Assembly: GCF_012932915.1 (NCBI RefSeq)
Contig: NZ_VCQU01000002.1
Location: forward strand, 620,001-684,000
Length of the DNA: 64,000 nucleotides
Source: Antrihabitans stalactiti
GTDB lineage: Bacteria; Actinomycetota; Actinomycetes; Mycobacteriales; Mycobacteriaceae
Direction: 5' to 3'
Part shown: piece after piece, positions 36,286-45,880 of the stretch
Position numbering within the stretch: position 1 is the stretch's first letter
Layout: every line of letters begins with the position of its first letter
The notes under the pieces: generated by a model
The model's database searches: none
Seen by the model: the letters and a program-made list of their open reading frames with translations, nothing else
What the model was told of the DNA's origin: nothing
Made by a program: the position numbers and the translations under genes

Positions 36286-37353
36286 GTGATTCGACTAGGC
36301 GTGATCGAAGGCGACGGCATCGGCCACGAGATCGTGCCACCGACGCGGCTCCTCGTGGACGAAGCGCTCGCCGTAGTGGGGGCGCCCAAGGTCGAGTGGG
36401 TGCCGCTCGCCATGGGGCACAGTGCGATCGAGGAGTTCGGCGCGCCGCTGCCGGAGCAGACGCTGACGGCACTCGACGACGTCGACGGCTGGATTATCGG
36501 ACCGCACGACAGCGCCTCCTACCCGCAGGAGCATCGCCGCGGCACGCCGCCGGGTGGTGTGGTGCGCAAGCGGTTCGGTCTGTTCGCCAACGTCAGGCCA
36601 GCCCGGACCTTCACCGGGCTGCGGTCTGTCGCGTCGCAGATGGACCTCGTCATCGTCCGCGAGAACAGCGAAGGGCTCTACGCAGATCGCAACATGTTCG
36701 CGGGAGCGGGGGAGTTCATGCCGACTCCCGATGTTGCGTTGTCGGTCGGTGTGATCACCCGGGCGGCGTCGGAACGTATCGCGCACACGGCGTTTCGGCT
36801 GGCTCGCGGTCGGCGAAAGCACGTCACCATCGTGCACAAGGCAAACGTTCTGCCGATGACGACGGGCCTGTTCCGCGATGTGTGTTTCGAGGTCGCGCAG
36901 GGGTACCCGGACGTGCGCGTCGACGACGAACACGTCGACGCGATGGCAGCGCATTTGGTGCGCGATCCATCGAAGTTCGACGTCGTCGTCACCGAGAACC
37001 TGTTCGGCGACATCTTGTCGGATCTGGCGGGGGAGTTGAGCGGATCGCTCGGTCTCGCCGCGTCTTTGAATTGCTCGGACACGACTGCGATGGCGCAAGC
37101 CGCGCACGGTGCGGCACCGACGATCGCGGGCCACAACCGGGCGAACCCGTCAGCGCTGTTTCTCTCTGCGGCAATGCTTTTGGAGTGGCTCGGTGATCGC
37201 CGCAGTGACTTTCTCCTTACCCGCGCAAGCCATCGAATCAGCGCTGCTGTTGCTGGCACCTTCGAGGCAGGCACCGCGACAGCAGACCTCGGCGGTTTGG
37301 CATCGACCAGCACCTTCACCGAGCACGTACTTGCCCGGATTCACCGGCGCTGA
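36286..37353 (+). CDS. Isocitrate/isopropylmalate-type dehydrogenase (355 aa)
   Basis: Beta-decarboxylating dehydrogenase family: GVIEGDGIGHEIV at the N-terminus, substrate region VRENSEGLYADRN, and NAD site with TENLFGDILSDLAGELSGS and AGHNRANPSA. It oxidises a 2-hydroxy-acid such as 3-isopropylmalate, tartrate or a related compound with NAD+ and releases CO2. The SGRANP-like tail and GAGEFMP loop differ from canonical LeuB, and no leucine-biosynthesis genes are adjacent, so tartrate dehydrogenase/decarboxylase-like specificity is equally likely. GTG start. Confidence 0.85.
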   Translation: MIRLGVIEGDGIGHEIVPPTRLLVDEALAVVGAPKVEWVPLAMGHSAIEEFGAPLPEQTLTALDDVDGWIIGPHDSASYPQEHRRGTPPGGVVRKRFGLFANVRPARTFTGLRSVASQMDLVIVRENSEGLYADRNMFAGAGEFMPTPDVALSVGVITRAASERIAHTAFRLARGRRKHVTIVHKANVLPMTTGLFRDVCFEVAQGYPDVRVDDEHVDAMAAHLVRDPSKFDVVVTENLFGDILSDLAGELSGSLGLAASLNCSDTTAMAQAAHGAAPTIAGHNRANPSALFLSAAMLLEWLGDRRSDFLLTRASHRISAAVAGTFEAGTATADLGGLASTSTFTEHVLARIHRR

Positions 37354-37433
37354 GCGGCTTTGCGAAAGGTTCCGCGGATTCTCAATTGGGATTAATGTTC
37401 GGTTACGACCTAGCAGGCGCGGTCTCCGTGATC

Positions 37434-37461
37434 TACATTGCCACGGCAGGGCAACGTTGCC
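37434..37461 (+). promoter_or_regulatory. -10 box and palindrome before the amino-acid importer operon
   Basis: TACATT at 37434-37439 is a good -10 box. The perfect 12-bp palindrome GGCAACGTTGCC at 37450-37461 begins about where transcription should start, as expected of a repressor operator. The ABC operon begins at 37492. Confidence 0.4.
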
Positions 37462-37491
37462 TGGGTGCCGACCAATCATTGGAGGACGTCC

Positions 37492-38427
37492 GTGTCTGAT
37501 CGATCTGTATTTTCCCGCAGTCGATTTGTCCGCTCGATAGTTGCGGTCGCCGGAGTCGGCGTCCTTGCGCTGGCCGGGTGCGCAAACAACGATGAGGACA
37601 CGGGCAGTGCGGCGTCAGGATCATGTCCGACCACCACGGCCGCCCCCGACCCGGCTAATCCCGACGCACCGGCAGGCTCCCTTCCCGAGAAGATCAAGAG
37701 CTCGGGCAAGTTGGTCGTCGGCGTCAACATCCCGTACGCCCCCAACGAGTTCAAGGACAGCTCGGGGACGATCGTCGGCTTCGACGTCGACCTGCTGGAC
37801 GCCGTCGCGGGAGAACTCGGACTGAAGACGGACTACAAGGAGTCCGACTTCGACAAGATCATTCCTGCGATCCAGGCGTGTTCGTACGACGTCGGTATGT
37901 CGTCGTTCACCGACTCGAAGGAGCGCGAGAAGCAGGTCGACTTCACCACCTACTTCAGCGCAGGCATTCAGTGGGCGCAGCAGACCGGTAAGCCGATCGA
38001 CCCGAACAACGCCTGCGGCAAGAAGGTCGCCGTCCAAGCCACGACCGTCGAGGACACCGACGAGATCCCGGCAAAGAGCGATAAATGCGTGAAGGAAGGC
38101 AAGCCCGCGATCGAGAAGGTGAAGTACGACCGGCAGGACGACGCCGCAACCAATCTCGTTCTCGGCAATGTCGACGCGATGTCGGCCGACTCACCTGTCA
38201 CCGCATATGCCATCAAGCAGAGCGGCGGCAAACTCGAACCGGCAGGTCCTGTCTTCGATTCCGCGCCGTACGGCTGGCCGGTTGCCAAGGGATCGCCGCT
38301 GGCGACGGCGTTGCAGAAGGCTCTGCAGAAGCTGATCGACAACGGCCAGTACAAGACGATCGCCGAGAAGTGGGGCGTGGAGGCCGGTCTGATCGAGAAG
38401 CCGGTCATCAACGGCGCGACCAGCTGA
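37492..38427 (+). CDS. Polar amino-acid ABC transporter binding lipoprotein (311 aa)
   Basis: GTG 37492 behind GGAGG; signal with lipobox LALAGC. SBP family 3 fold: KLVVGVNIPYAPNEFKDSSG, GFDVDLLDAVAGELGL, MSSFTDSKEREKQVDF. It delivers a polar amino acid (glutamine, arginine or similar) to the permease encoded next. First gene of a three-gene operon (38429 permease, 39340 ATPase). Confidence 0.88.
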   Translation: MSDRSVFSRSRFVRSIVAVAGVGVLALAGCANNDEDTGSAASGSCPTTTAAPDPANPDAPAGSLPEKIKSSGKLVVGVNIPYAPNEFKDSSGTIVGFDVDLLDAVAGELGLKTDYKESDFDKIIPAIQACSYDVGMSSFTDSKEREKQVDFTTYFSAGIQWAQQTGKPIDPNNACGKKVAVQATTVEDTDEIPAKSDKCVKEGKPAIEKVKYDRQDDAATNLVLGNVDAMSADSPVTAYAIKQSGGKLEPAGPVFDSAPYGWPVAKGSPLATALQKALQKLIDNGQYKTIAEKWGVEAGLIEKPVINGATS

Positions 38428-38428
38428 C

Positions 38429-39339
38429 ATGGACCCGGTAGTCGACGAGCCTGTTCCGATCAAGGCGATACCGCTTCGTCGGCCGGGCAGGGTGATCGCC
38501 GCTGTCGTCGTGCTCGTGCTTGCTGGGCTGTTCATCTACGGCGCGGCGACCAACAAGGCGTACGGCTGGGCGACGTATCGCAAGTACCTCTTCGACCAGC
38601 GGATTTCGGCGGCCGCATGGACGACGATCCAGCTGACGGTGCTCGCCATGGCCATTGCCGTCGTCCTCGGTGTACTGCTTGCGGTGATGCGGTTGTCGCC
38701 CAATCCTGTTCTGCGGTCGGCGTCCTGGGTGTACCTGTGGATCTTCCGCGGCACCCCTGTCTATGTGCAGCTCGTGTTCTGGGGGCTGTTCCCGTCGCTG
38801 TACAAGACGATCGTGCTCGGTATTCCGTTCGGTCCACAGTTTGCGCACTTCGACATCCAAGGGCTAAGCGCCGCTTTTGCTTTCGCCGTGATCGGGCTGG
38901 GGCTCAACGAGGCCGCGTACATGGCGGAGATCGTGCGTGCCGGTATCAACTCGGTCGACGAAGGCCAGACGGAAGCGTCTGTTGCACTGGGTATGTCGTG
39001 GTCGTTGACGATGCGACGAACGGTGCTGCCGCAGGCGATGCGGGTCATCATCCCACCGACCGGCAACGAGCTGATCAGCATGTTGAAGACGACATCGCTG
39101 GTCACCGCGGTGCCGTACAGCAAGGAGCTCTACGGCGTCGCCCGCGATATCTCGGGTACCAATTTCCAGCCGATCCCGCTGCTGCTCGTGGCGGCGACCT
39201 GGTACCTCGCAGTGACGAGTGTGTTGATGGTTGGCCAGTTCTACCTCGAGCGGTATTACTCGAAAGGCGTGTCCCGCAAGCTGACAACCAAACAACTCAA
39301 GGCGATGGCCGGCATGGCCGGTGGCGGCGGTGACGCGCA

Positions 39340-39343
<4 letters not shown>
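38429..39343 (+). CDS. Polar amino-acid ABC transporter permease (304 aa)
   Basis: HisM/GlnP-type permease: about five to six helices, [19 protein letters not shown] and the EAA loop [20 protein letters not shown] with [11 protein letters not shown]. It starts one base after the stop of the binding-protein gene and overlaps the ATPase gene by 4 bases. Confidence 0.9.
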
Positions 39344-40134
<791 letters not shown>

Positions 40135-40136
40135 CG

Positions 40137-42458
40137 TCAGCGCAGTTTTGCGCGCGGCGCGGAGGCCAATAGGAAGAGCAGATCGCAGTCCGTGACCGGC
40201 GCGCTGTAGTAGTTGCCTTGCGCTACGTCGCAGCCGTAGCCGGCGAGTGTCTTCGCGGTCTCCGTGTCTTCTACACCCTCGGCGACCGTGGTCAGCCCCA
40301 GAGTGTGAGCGAGGTCGATGACGGCACGCACGATCGACGCCGCACGGGGATCGTGCGTAATGGGGGCGATGAACGAACGATCCAATTTCACCTCGTCGAT
40401 CGGCAGTTCGCGCAGGTAGGACAAGGCGGAGTAGCCGCTCCCGAAGTCGTCGATCGCGATGCGGATCCCGAGTTCGCGTAGTCCGACGAGTACGGTGCGG
40501 GCTCGGTCGAGGTTGCCCAAGAGGAAATCTTCGGTGATTTCGACCATCAACGTCGTCGGAGCAAGATCGCGATGGGCCAGAGCCTGCGTGATCCGGGTCG
40601 GCAGATCCACATCGCCCAAGGTCGGTGGAAACAGGTTGACCGCAACCGGCAGCGGATGTCCGCCGGCGTGCCATGTGGCCGCGTCGTCGAGGGCTCTGTC
40701 GAGGACCAAGTCGGTCATCGCGTGCATCAGTCCGTGCTGCCGGACCAGGGGTAGGAATTGGTCCGGATAGAGCATGCCTCGGTCGGGGTGGAGCCAGCGG
40801 ACCAAGGCCTCCGCGCCGATGAGGCTGCCGGTGCGAAGGTCGACCTTGGGCTGGTAGTGCACGGCAAGTTCGCCGTCGCCGATCGCGCGGCGTAGCTGCC
40901 CGAGCAGTTGTATGCCAGCCCGGGTCGTCTCTTGTCCGTCGGACTCTTGGCTGTACACCGCGTGGCGGGTTTGGGTTCGTTTGGCCCGGTACATCGCCAC
41001 GTCGGCGCGGCGGAGCAGTGTGCCGATATCGCGACCATGGTCGGGACTCAGCGCGATACCGATGCTTCCTCCCGTCGCCACCGGCAGCCCGTCGAGGTCC
41101 ACCGGCGTGTCCAGGGCGGCGACGAGGGCGGCAGCCGCCCGTAGCGCAGCTTCTGATTCGGCGTCCGAAAGCAGCAGGGCGAATTCATCGCCACCGAGCC
41201 GGTAAAGCAGGTCGCCGTCCTGCAGTGTGGTCGTCAAGCGGGCCGCAACGACGCGAAGTAACTCGTCGCCCGCAGCGTGTCCCAGCGAGTCGTTGACGTC
41301 CTTGAAATGGTCGAGATCCAGCAGCAATAGCGCGACCGGTCGTTCGTTAGCTGCGCCCGCGAGTAGGAGATCGGCGTTGCGCAGCAGTTTCCTGCGGTTC
41401 CCCAAGCCGGTCAGGTCATCGGTGATCGCATCATGTTCGGTCTCCTGGATCATGGTCAGATGTGCGCGGAAGGTCAGTGCGAAGCGCACGACGACGGCGA
41501 CGAGCGTCAGCGTGGTCAACGAGACGGCCAGGGTGTTGTGGCGGTTCGTGAGCCCTTCGTACGCCGCGAGACAAACCGTGGCGAGAGCGAAAACGAACGG
41601 AAACGCGACGACGCTCCTCGGCGTCACGGCATGAGTCAGTTGGCGTGCCGACGGCGCCCACGCAGCGGCTGCAGCGACGAGCAACACGGCCAGGACCCAG
41701 TACGAATCCAGCCCGCTGGCGGGGACAAAGGTCCCTTTCACCTGTGCCGACAGGTACAGGGTGTCGTCGAGCCCCAGCGCGGCGAAGCCGATGATGACAC
41801 CGACAAGTGCACGCGACGGGCGCCAGCCCAGCAACGCGCAGGAGCCGATCCCGAATCCGACCACGAGCAGATCGCCCAGGACGTACACCACGTTTCCCGG
41901 TGAGCCCGCCAGCGCGGCTTGTGGATCGATGATCACGTCGAAGATGACGACCACACCGATCGAGGCAACCGCCAAACCACCGATCACGCCGTCGAGCCAG
42001 AGGTCCGCGCGTGCGCGACTGCGTTGAGAGCGCACCAGCAGGGCAATCGCGACGAGCACCAACGGATACATCGGCCACGCGACGACATCGGAGGCCGCGG
42101 GAAATCCTCGTGGGCTGTCCGACTGTGCCGCCACTGCCACGCACGCTGCGCTCACGGCGTAGAACCCGAGCCCGCACGCGAATACCAGCCAGGTCGCGCG
42201 ATCTCGTCGGTCCGACAGTGCGCGCGCTGCGGACGCGGCAGCGCAGAGGAGGAAGACGACGAACGGCGTCCATTGGCTGACGACGAAGTCCCAGTGCCCG
42301 CGTCCGATATTGAACGTTGTGTATGCGCCGTGCCAAGCGAAGACGACGAACCCCAGCGTCCACAGCACCCGCGAAACGGTGACCGCATGGGTGACACCCA
42401 CGGGCGCGAATTCGCCCCCCGTTCGCCTGTCGGCCGTCGGGTCGAGACTGAACCTCAT
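40137..42458 (-). CDS. Membrane GGDEF-EAL cyclic-di-GMP protein (773 aa)
   Basis: The N-terminal third (about 25-320) has eight to ten membrane helices without a named sensor domain. A GGDEF domain (about 345-505) has an intact LGGDEF site, and an EAL domain (about 525-765) has AEALVRW, DDFGSGYSALSYL, EGVE and QGNYYS. Both halves keep catalytic residues, so it can in principle make and degrade c-di-GMP. The Asn loop reads AVNLFPPTL rather than the usual NxS form. It may balance c-di-GMP in response to a membrane signal. Confidence 0.92.
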   Translation of the reverse strand: MRFSLDPTADRRTGGEFAPVGVTHAVTVSRVLWTLGFVVFAWHGAYTTFNIGRGHWDFVVSQWTPFVVFLLCAAASAARALSDRRDRATWLVFACGLGFYAVSAACVAVAAQSDSPRGFPAASDVVAWPMYPLVLVAIALLVRSQRSRARADLWLDGVIGGLAVASIGVVVIFDVIIDPQAALAGSPGNVVYVLGDLLVVGFGIGSCALLGWRPSRALVGVIIGFAALGLDDTLYLSAQVKGTFVPASGLDSYWVLAVLLVAAAAAWAPSARQLTHAVTPRSVVAFPFVFALATVCLAAYEGLTNRHNTLAVSLTTLTLVAVVVRFALTFRAHLTMIQETEHDAITDDLTGLGNRRKLLRNADLLLAGAANERPVALLLLDLDHFKDVNDSLGHAAGDELLRVVAARLTTTLQDGDLLYRLGGDEFALLLSDAESEAALRAAAALVAALDTPVDLDGLPVATGGSIGIALSPDHGRDIGTLLRRADVAMYRAKRTQTRHAVYSQESDGQETTRAGIQLLGQLRRAIGDGELAVHYQPKVDLRTGSLIGAEALVRWLHPDRGMLYPDQFLPLVRQHGLMHAMTDLVLDRALDDAATWHAGGHPLPVAVNLFPPTLGDVDLPTRITQALAHRDLAPTTLMVEITEDFLLGNLDRARTVLVGLRELGIRIAIDDFGSGYSALSYLRELPIDEVKLDRSFIAPITHDPRAASIVRAVIDLAHTLGLTTVAEGVEDTETAKTLAGYGCDVAQGNYYSAPVTDCDLLFLLASAPRAKLR

Positions 42459-42519
42459 CGTTGCTTCTTTCGCAGTCCTCGACGCGCTGCACTACACCAG
42501 ATCATCGCACTGGTATCGT

Positions 42520-42531
42520 AGTGATATCACT
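42520..42531. promoter_or_regulatory. Palindrome AGTGATATCACT upstream of the SPFH gene
   Basis: A perfect 12-bp palindrome lies between a TATCGT -10-like element (42514-42519) and the start of the SPFH gene, about 20 bases ahead of ATG 42551. It overlaps the likely transcript start, so a bound repressor would block transcription. The ribbon-helix-helix protein encoded in the same unit is one candidate binder. Confidence 0.5.
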
Positions 42532-42550
42532 TTGGTAGCACGAGAAGGGC

Positions 42551-43411
42551 ATGGAAATGGAGCGGCAAGCGTTTCGGTTGAACGGATTCCTGGTGCTGTT
42601 GGTGCTGGTGGTCCTGTATCTCGCTGTCGTAGGGGCAGGGGCGGCAGCGGGCGGGGCTGCGGGCGCGAGCGGTGGACTCGTCGTCGGCGGCATCTTCTTC
42701 CTGCTTCTGATGACGGGGTTCACGATCGTCAACCCCAACGATTCGCGGGTCGTTCAGTTCTTCGGCCGGTACATCGGTTCGGTCAACCAGCCGGGGTTCT
42801 CCTGGGTTGTTCCGCTATCGTCTCGTCGGCGAATCACCCTGCGGGTCCGCAACTTCGAGACTGCGAAGCTGAAGGTCAACGACGCCGACGGTAACCCGGT
42901 CGAGATTGCAGCAGTCGTCGTCTACAAGGTCACCGACAGTGGCAAAGCGGCATTCGCGGTCGACGACTACGAGGAGTACATCGCGATTCAGTCCGAGGCG
43001 GCGGTCCGGCATCTGGCGACGACGCATCCCTACGATTCACACGACGAAGGACGGACCAGCCTTCGCGACGGCACCGAGGTGGCCAACGAGTTGACCATCG
43101 AACTTCGCGAACGCACCGAACTCGCCGGCGTCGAGGTGCTGGAAGCGCGGATCACCCACCTTGCTTACGCACCCGAGATCGCGCAGGCGATGTTGGTCCG
43201 GCAGCAGGCCTCCCAGGTGGTCGCGGCACGCAGGCAAATCGTCGAAGGCGCGGTCGGCATGGTCGGACTCGCGCTCGACCGTCTCGCCGAACAAGGCATG
43301 GTCGAACTCGACGAAGACCGCAAAGCGTCGATGGTGTCGAACTTGTTGGTGGTGCTCTGCGGCGACCGTGCCGTCCAGCCCGTCGTCAACACCGGCACCA
43401 TCTATGGGTGA
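42551..43411 (+). CDS. SPFH/band-7 (stomatin-like) membrane protein (286 aa)
   Basis: Two N-terminal membrane segments (about 10-30 and 38-57, Gly/Ala-rich between) lead to an SPFH domain (about 58-210: TIVNPNDSRVVQFFGRYIGS, VRNFETAKLKVND, EVANELTIELRERTELAGVE). A helical oligomerisation tail follows (QQASQVVAARRQIVEGAVG). SPFH proteins organise membrane microdomains and often partner with proteases or other membrane proteins. ATG 42557 has better ribosome-site spacing. The tiny RHH gene follows after 9 bases. Confidence 0.88.
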   Translation: MEMERQAFRLNGFLVLLVLVVLYLAVVGAGAAAGGAAGASGGLVVGGIFFLLLMTGFTIVNPNDSRVVQFFGRYIGSVNQPGFSWVVPLSSRRRITLRVRNFETAKLKVNDADGNPVEIAAVVVYKVTDSGKAAFAVDDYEEYIAIQSEAAVRHLATTHPYDSHDEGRTSLRDGTEVANELTIELRERTELAGVEVLEARITHLAYAPEIAQAMLVRQQASQVVAARRQIVEGAVGMVGLALDRLAEQGMVELDEDRKASMVSNLLVVLCGDRAVQPVVNTGTIYG

Positions 43412-43420
43412 TGCGGCGCC

Positions 43421-43573
43421 ATGGCTGAGCGCAAAAAGATTCTGTTGCGGTTGGACCCGGCGGTCCACGATGCGATTGCGAAGTGGGCCGCCGACGACCT
43501 GCGCAGTGTCAACGCCCAGATCGAATTCGCATTGCGACTGGCGCTGACCGAGGCGGGTCGCAAGATTCGCTGA
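43421..43573 (+). CDS. Ribbon-helix-helix (Arc-type) protein (50 aa)
   Basis: The whole protein is an Arc/MetJ-type motif: basic N-terminal strand ERKKILLRLDPAVHDAIAKW, then helices with DDLRSVNAQIEFALRLAL. It binds DNA as a dimer of such strands. It is encoded 9 bases after the SPFH gene, a pairing I have seen repeatedly in actinobacteria, so it may autoregulate through 42520-42531 or act as an antitoxin-like partner. No toxin gene is visible. A strong terminator follows. Confidence 0.8.
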   Translation: MAERKKILLRLDPAVHDAIAKWAADDLRSVNAQIEFALRLALTEAGRKIR

Positions 43574-43620
43574 CCGTGCGCGCGTCTCACCCCCACAGGG
43601 GTGAAACTCGCGCACGGTTG
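43574..43620. terminator. Bidirectional terminator after the RHH gene
   Basis: The outer stem CCGTGCGCG/CGCGCACGG and inner stem TCACCCC/GGGGTGA form one long hairpin between two convergent genes, followed on the plus strand by TTGTTCT. Confidence 0.75.
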
Positions 43621-43622
43621 TT

Positions 43623-44411
43623 CTAGCCCAGCGGGTTCAACACCCGATCGAGGAATCGAATGGTCCGCTCGTTCTGTGGGTTGCCGATCACGTCGTCCGG
43701 CGGGCCGGTTTCGACGACCAGTCCGCCATCGGTGAACAACACCTGGTCGGCAACCTGGCGCGCGAACTGCAGTTCGTGCGTGACGACGACCAAGGTCCAG
43801 CCGCTGGAGGCGAGGTCTTTGATCACCTTCAGCACCTCACCGACGAGCTCCGGATCCAGCGCCGAGGTTGGCTCGTCGAACAGAATCAGCTTGGGGCGCA
43901 ACGCAAGTGCCCGCGCGATCCCGACCCGCTGCTGCTGACCGCCCGACAATTGGCTCGGATAGGCATTCTCTTTGTGCCCCAGGCCGACTCGCTCCAGCAG
44001 TTCCCGGGCCTCGGCGTAGACCTCGTTTTTCGGCCGCTTCTGAACGACGATCGGACCTTCGACAAGGTTCTCGATCGCAGTCTTGTGCGGGAACAGGTTG
44101 TGCGACTGGAAGACGAACGCACTCTGCGCTCGATACGCCTTCAGCACCGCCTTGGTCGGTTTCGTGCTGAAGTCGATTTCGACGTCGCCGACCCGGACCA
44201 CGCCGCCGTCCGGCGCATCGAGGGCGTTGAGTGCGCGCAGCAAGGTCGTCTTGCCGGAGCCGGACGGTCCGATGATCGTCGTCACGGACCCACGCGGCAC
44301 CCGAATATCGATGCCGCGCAACACCTTGTTGTCACCGAACGACTTGGTGATGCCGGTGGCCTCGATGAGCGGCCGGGCGTCGGACTTCGTGACGTGCTCG
44401 TTGCTGGTCAT
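43623..44411 (-). CDS. Amino-acid ABC transporter ATPase (262 aa)
   Basis: GlnQ/TcyN-type ATPase with Walker A GPSGSGKTT, signature [17 protein letters not shown], Walker [15 protein letters not shown] and switch VVTHELQFARQ. It energises the fused binding protein/permease encoded just upstream, with which it overlaps by 4 bases. Confidence 0.92.
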   Translation of the reverse strand: MTSNEHVTKSDARPLIEATGITKSFGDNKVLRGIDIRVPRGSVTTIIGPSGSGKTTLLRALNALDAPDGGVVRVGDVEIDFSTKPTKAVLKAYRAQSAFVFQSHNLFPHKTAIENLVEGPIVVQKRPKNEVYAEARELLERVGLGHKENAYPSQLSGGQQQRVGIARALALRPKLILFDEPTSALDPELVGEVLKVIKDLASSGWTLVVVTHELQFARQVADQVLFTDGGLVVETGPPDDVIGNPQNERTIRFLDRVLNPLG

Positions 44412-45835
44412 TTCGCGATGTACCTATCCAGTCGATGTTCGAGCTTGCCCTGGCCGAAGGACAACACCAAGCAGATCACCCAGTAGTAGAGCGCCGCGGT
44501 GCCGTAGAGCGCGAAGAATTCGAAGCTCGGCGCGGCCGCGATCTGCGCGGTCCGCAGGATTTCGGTGACGAGGATCGTCGATGCCAGCGACGTGTCCTTG
44601 ACCAATGAGATGAGCGTGTTGGACAGCGGTGGCACCGCGGTCCGTAGCGCTTGCGGAAGGATGATGCGCCGCAACGAGGTTCGGTAATCCATGCCGATCG
44701 TCTCGGCGGCCTCCCATTGCCCGCGCGGGATGCTGAGAATCGCCGCGCGGATGATCTCTGCCGCGTAACCGCCGACGTTCAAGGAAAACGCGATGACCGC
44801 GGCTGGGAACGGATCGATCGTGATTCCGGCCTGGGGGAGTGCGAAGAAGATGATGAAGAGCTGGACCAGCAGCGGCGTGCCACGAATCAATGAGATGTAG
44901 ACCCGGGCGAGCCAGGACAGTGGCTTGATCGGCGACAACCGCGCCAACGCCACAGCCAGCGCAATCACCAGTCCGAGGACGAAGCTGATGGCAGTCAGCG
45001 GGATCGTGCCCTTCAGGGCCGACTTCGCCAGTGGCCACAGGGTGTCTTTGACCAGTTGGAGTGTGCTTCGCGTCTGCTTCGGCTCGGGATTGAAGTACTT
45101 GTCGCCGATCTCTTCGAGGGTGCCGTCGGCGCGAATGTCCTCCAGGCCCTTGTTGATGTCGGCGGTGAGCGGGCTGTTCTTGCGCAGTGCAAACGCCTGA
45201 GAGCTCTGCTCACCTACGACGCCGACGGTCTTCAACCCGCTGTCCGGGTGCTGGGCAAGGTAATTCAGCACGGCGAGGTTGTCGTTGATGATGAAGTCGA
45301 TCCGGCCGTCTTTCAGGATCTGGACCGCTTCGGTGAAACCGTCGACGTCCTCGACCTTTGCGCCTGCCCCACGGGCGGAATCGGCCCAGTTGGAGGTTGA
45401 CGTCTGGCCCGCGGTCTTTCCGCTCAGATCTGCGACGCCTTTGATGCGGTCGTCGTCGGCGCGGACGACGATCACGCCGTCGGTCTGCACATAGACATCG
45501 GTGAGGTCGTAGCGAGCCTTGCGCTCGTCGTTGACCGACACCTGATTCGCGACGACGTCGAATCGATCGGTCTCGAGGTTCTGGAAGATCGAGCGCCACG
45601 GGCTCTCGACGAATTCAACGCGCCTGCCGAGCTTCTCGGCAATCGCTTTGATGACGTCGACGTCGTAACCGGTGAGGTCGCCGGTCTCGGGATCGTGGTA
45701 GCTGAACGGCGCGTACGTCCCCTCGGTCCCTACGCGCAGCACGTTCGAATCGGAATCGTCCGGACCGCCGCACCCGCTCAGCAATGCCGTGCCCAGGAGG
45801 ATCGCAAGGACCGCTGATACGTGGAACCTTCGCAT
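44408..45835 (-). CDS. Fused amino-acid binding lipoprotein and permease (475 aa)
   Basis: Signal peptide with lipobox LLSGC. Residues about 30-255 are an SBP family 3 domain (VLRVGTEGTYAPFSYHDPET, GYDVDVIKAIAEKLGR). Residues about 265-475 are a HisM-type permease with LARVYISLIRGTPLLVQLF and a GGYAAEIIRAAILSIPRGQW EAA loop. Binding protein and channel are thus tethered, one per permease subunit. With the ATPase at 43623 it forms a complete two-gene importer, probably for cystine or a polar amino acid. Confidence 0.9.
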   Translation of the reverse strand: MRRFHVSAVLAILLGTALLSGCGGPDDSDSNVLRVGTEGTYAPFSYHDPETGDLTGYDVDVIKAIAEKLGRRVEFVESPWRSIFQNLETDRFDVVANQVSVNDERKARYDLTDVYVQTDGVIVVRADDDRIKGVADLSGKTAGQTSTSNWADSARGAGAKVEDVDGFTEAVQILKDGRIDFIINDNLAVLNYLAQHPDSGLKTVGVVGEQSSQAFALRKNSPLTADINKGLEDIRADGTLEEIGDKYFNPEPKQTRSTLQLVKDTLWPLAKSALKGTIPLTAISFVLGLVIALAVALARLSPIKPLSWLARVYISLIRGTPLLVQLFIIFFALPQAGITIDPFPAAVIAFSLNVGGYAAEIIRAAILSIPRGQWEAAETIGMDYRTSLRRIILPQALRTAVPPLSNTLISLVKDTSLASTILVTEILRTAQIAAAPSFEFFALYGTAALYYWVICLVLSFGQGKLEHRLDRYIAK

Positions 45836-45880
45836 TCGGGGAACCCTAGAGGTGATTACCCGACGAAAGAACCTTTTCGC

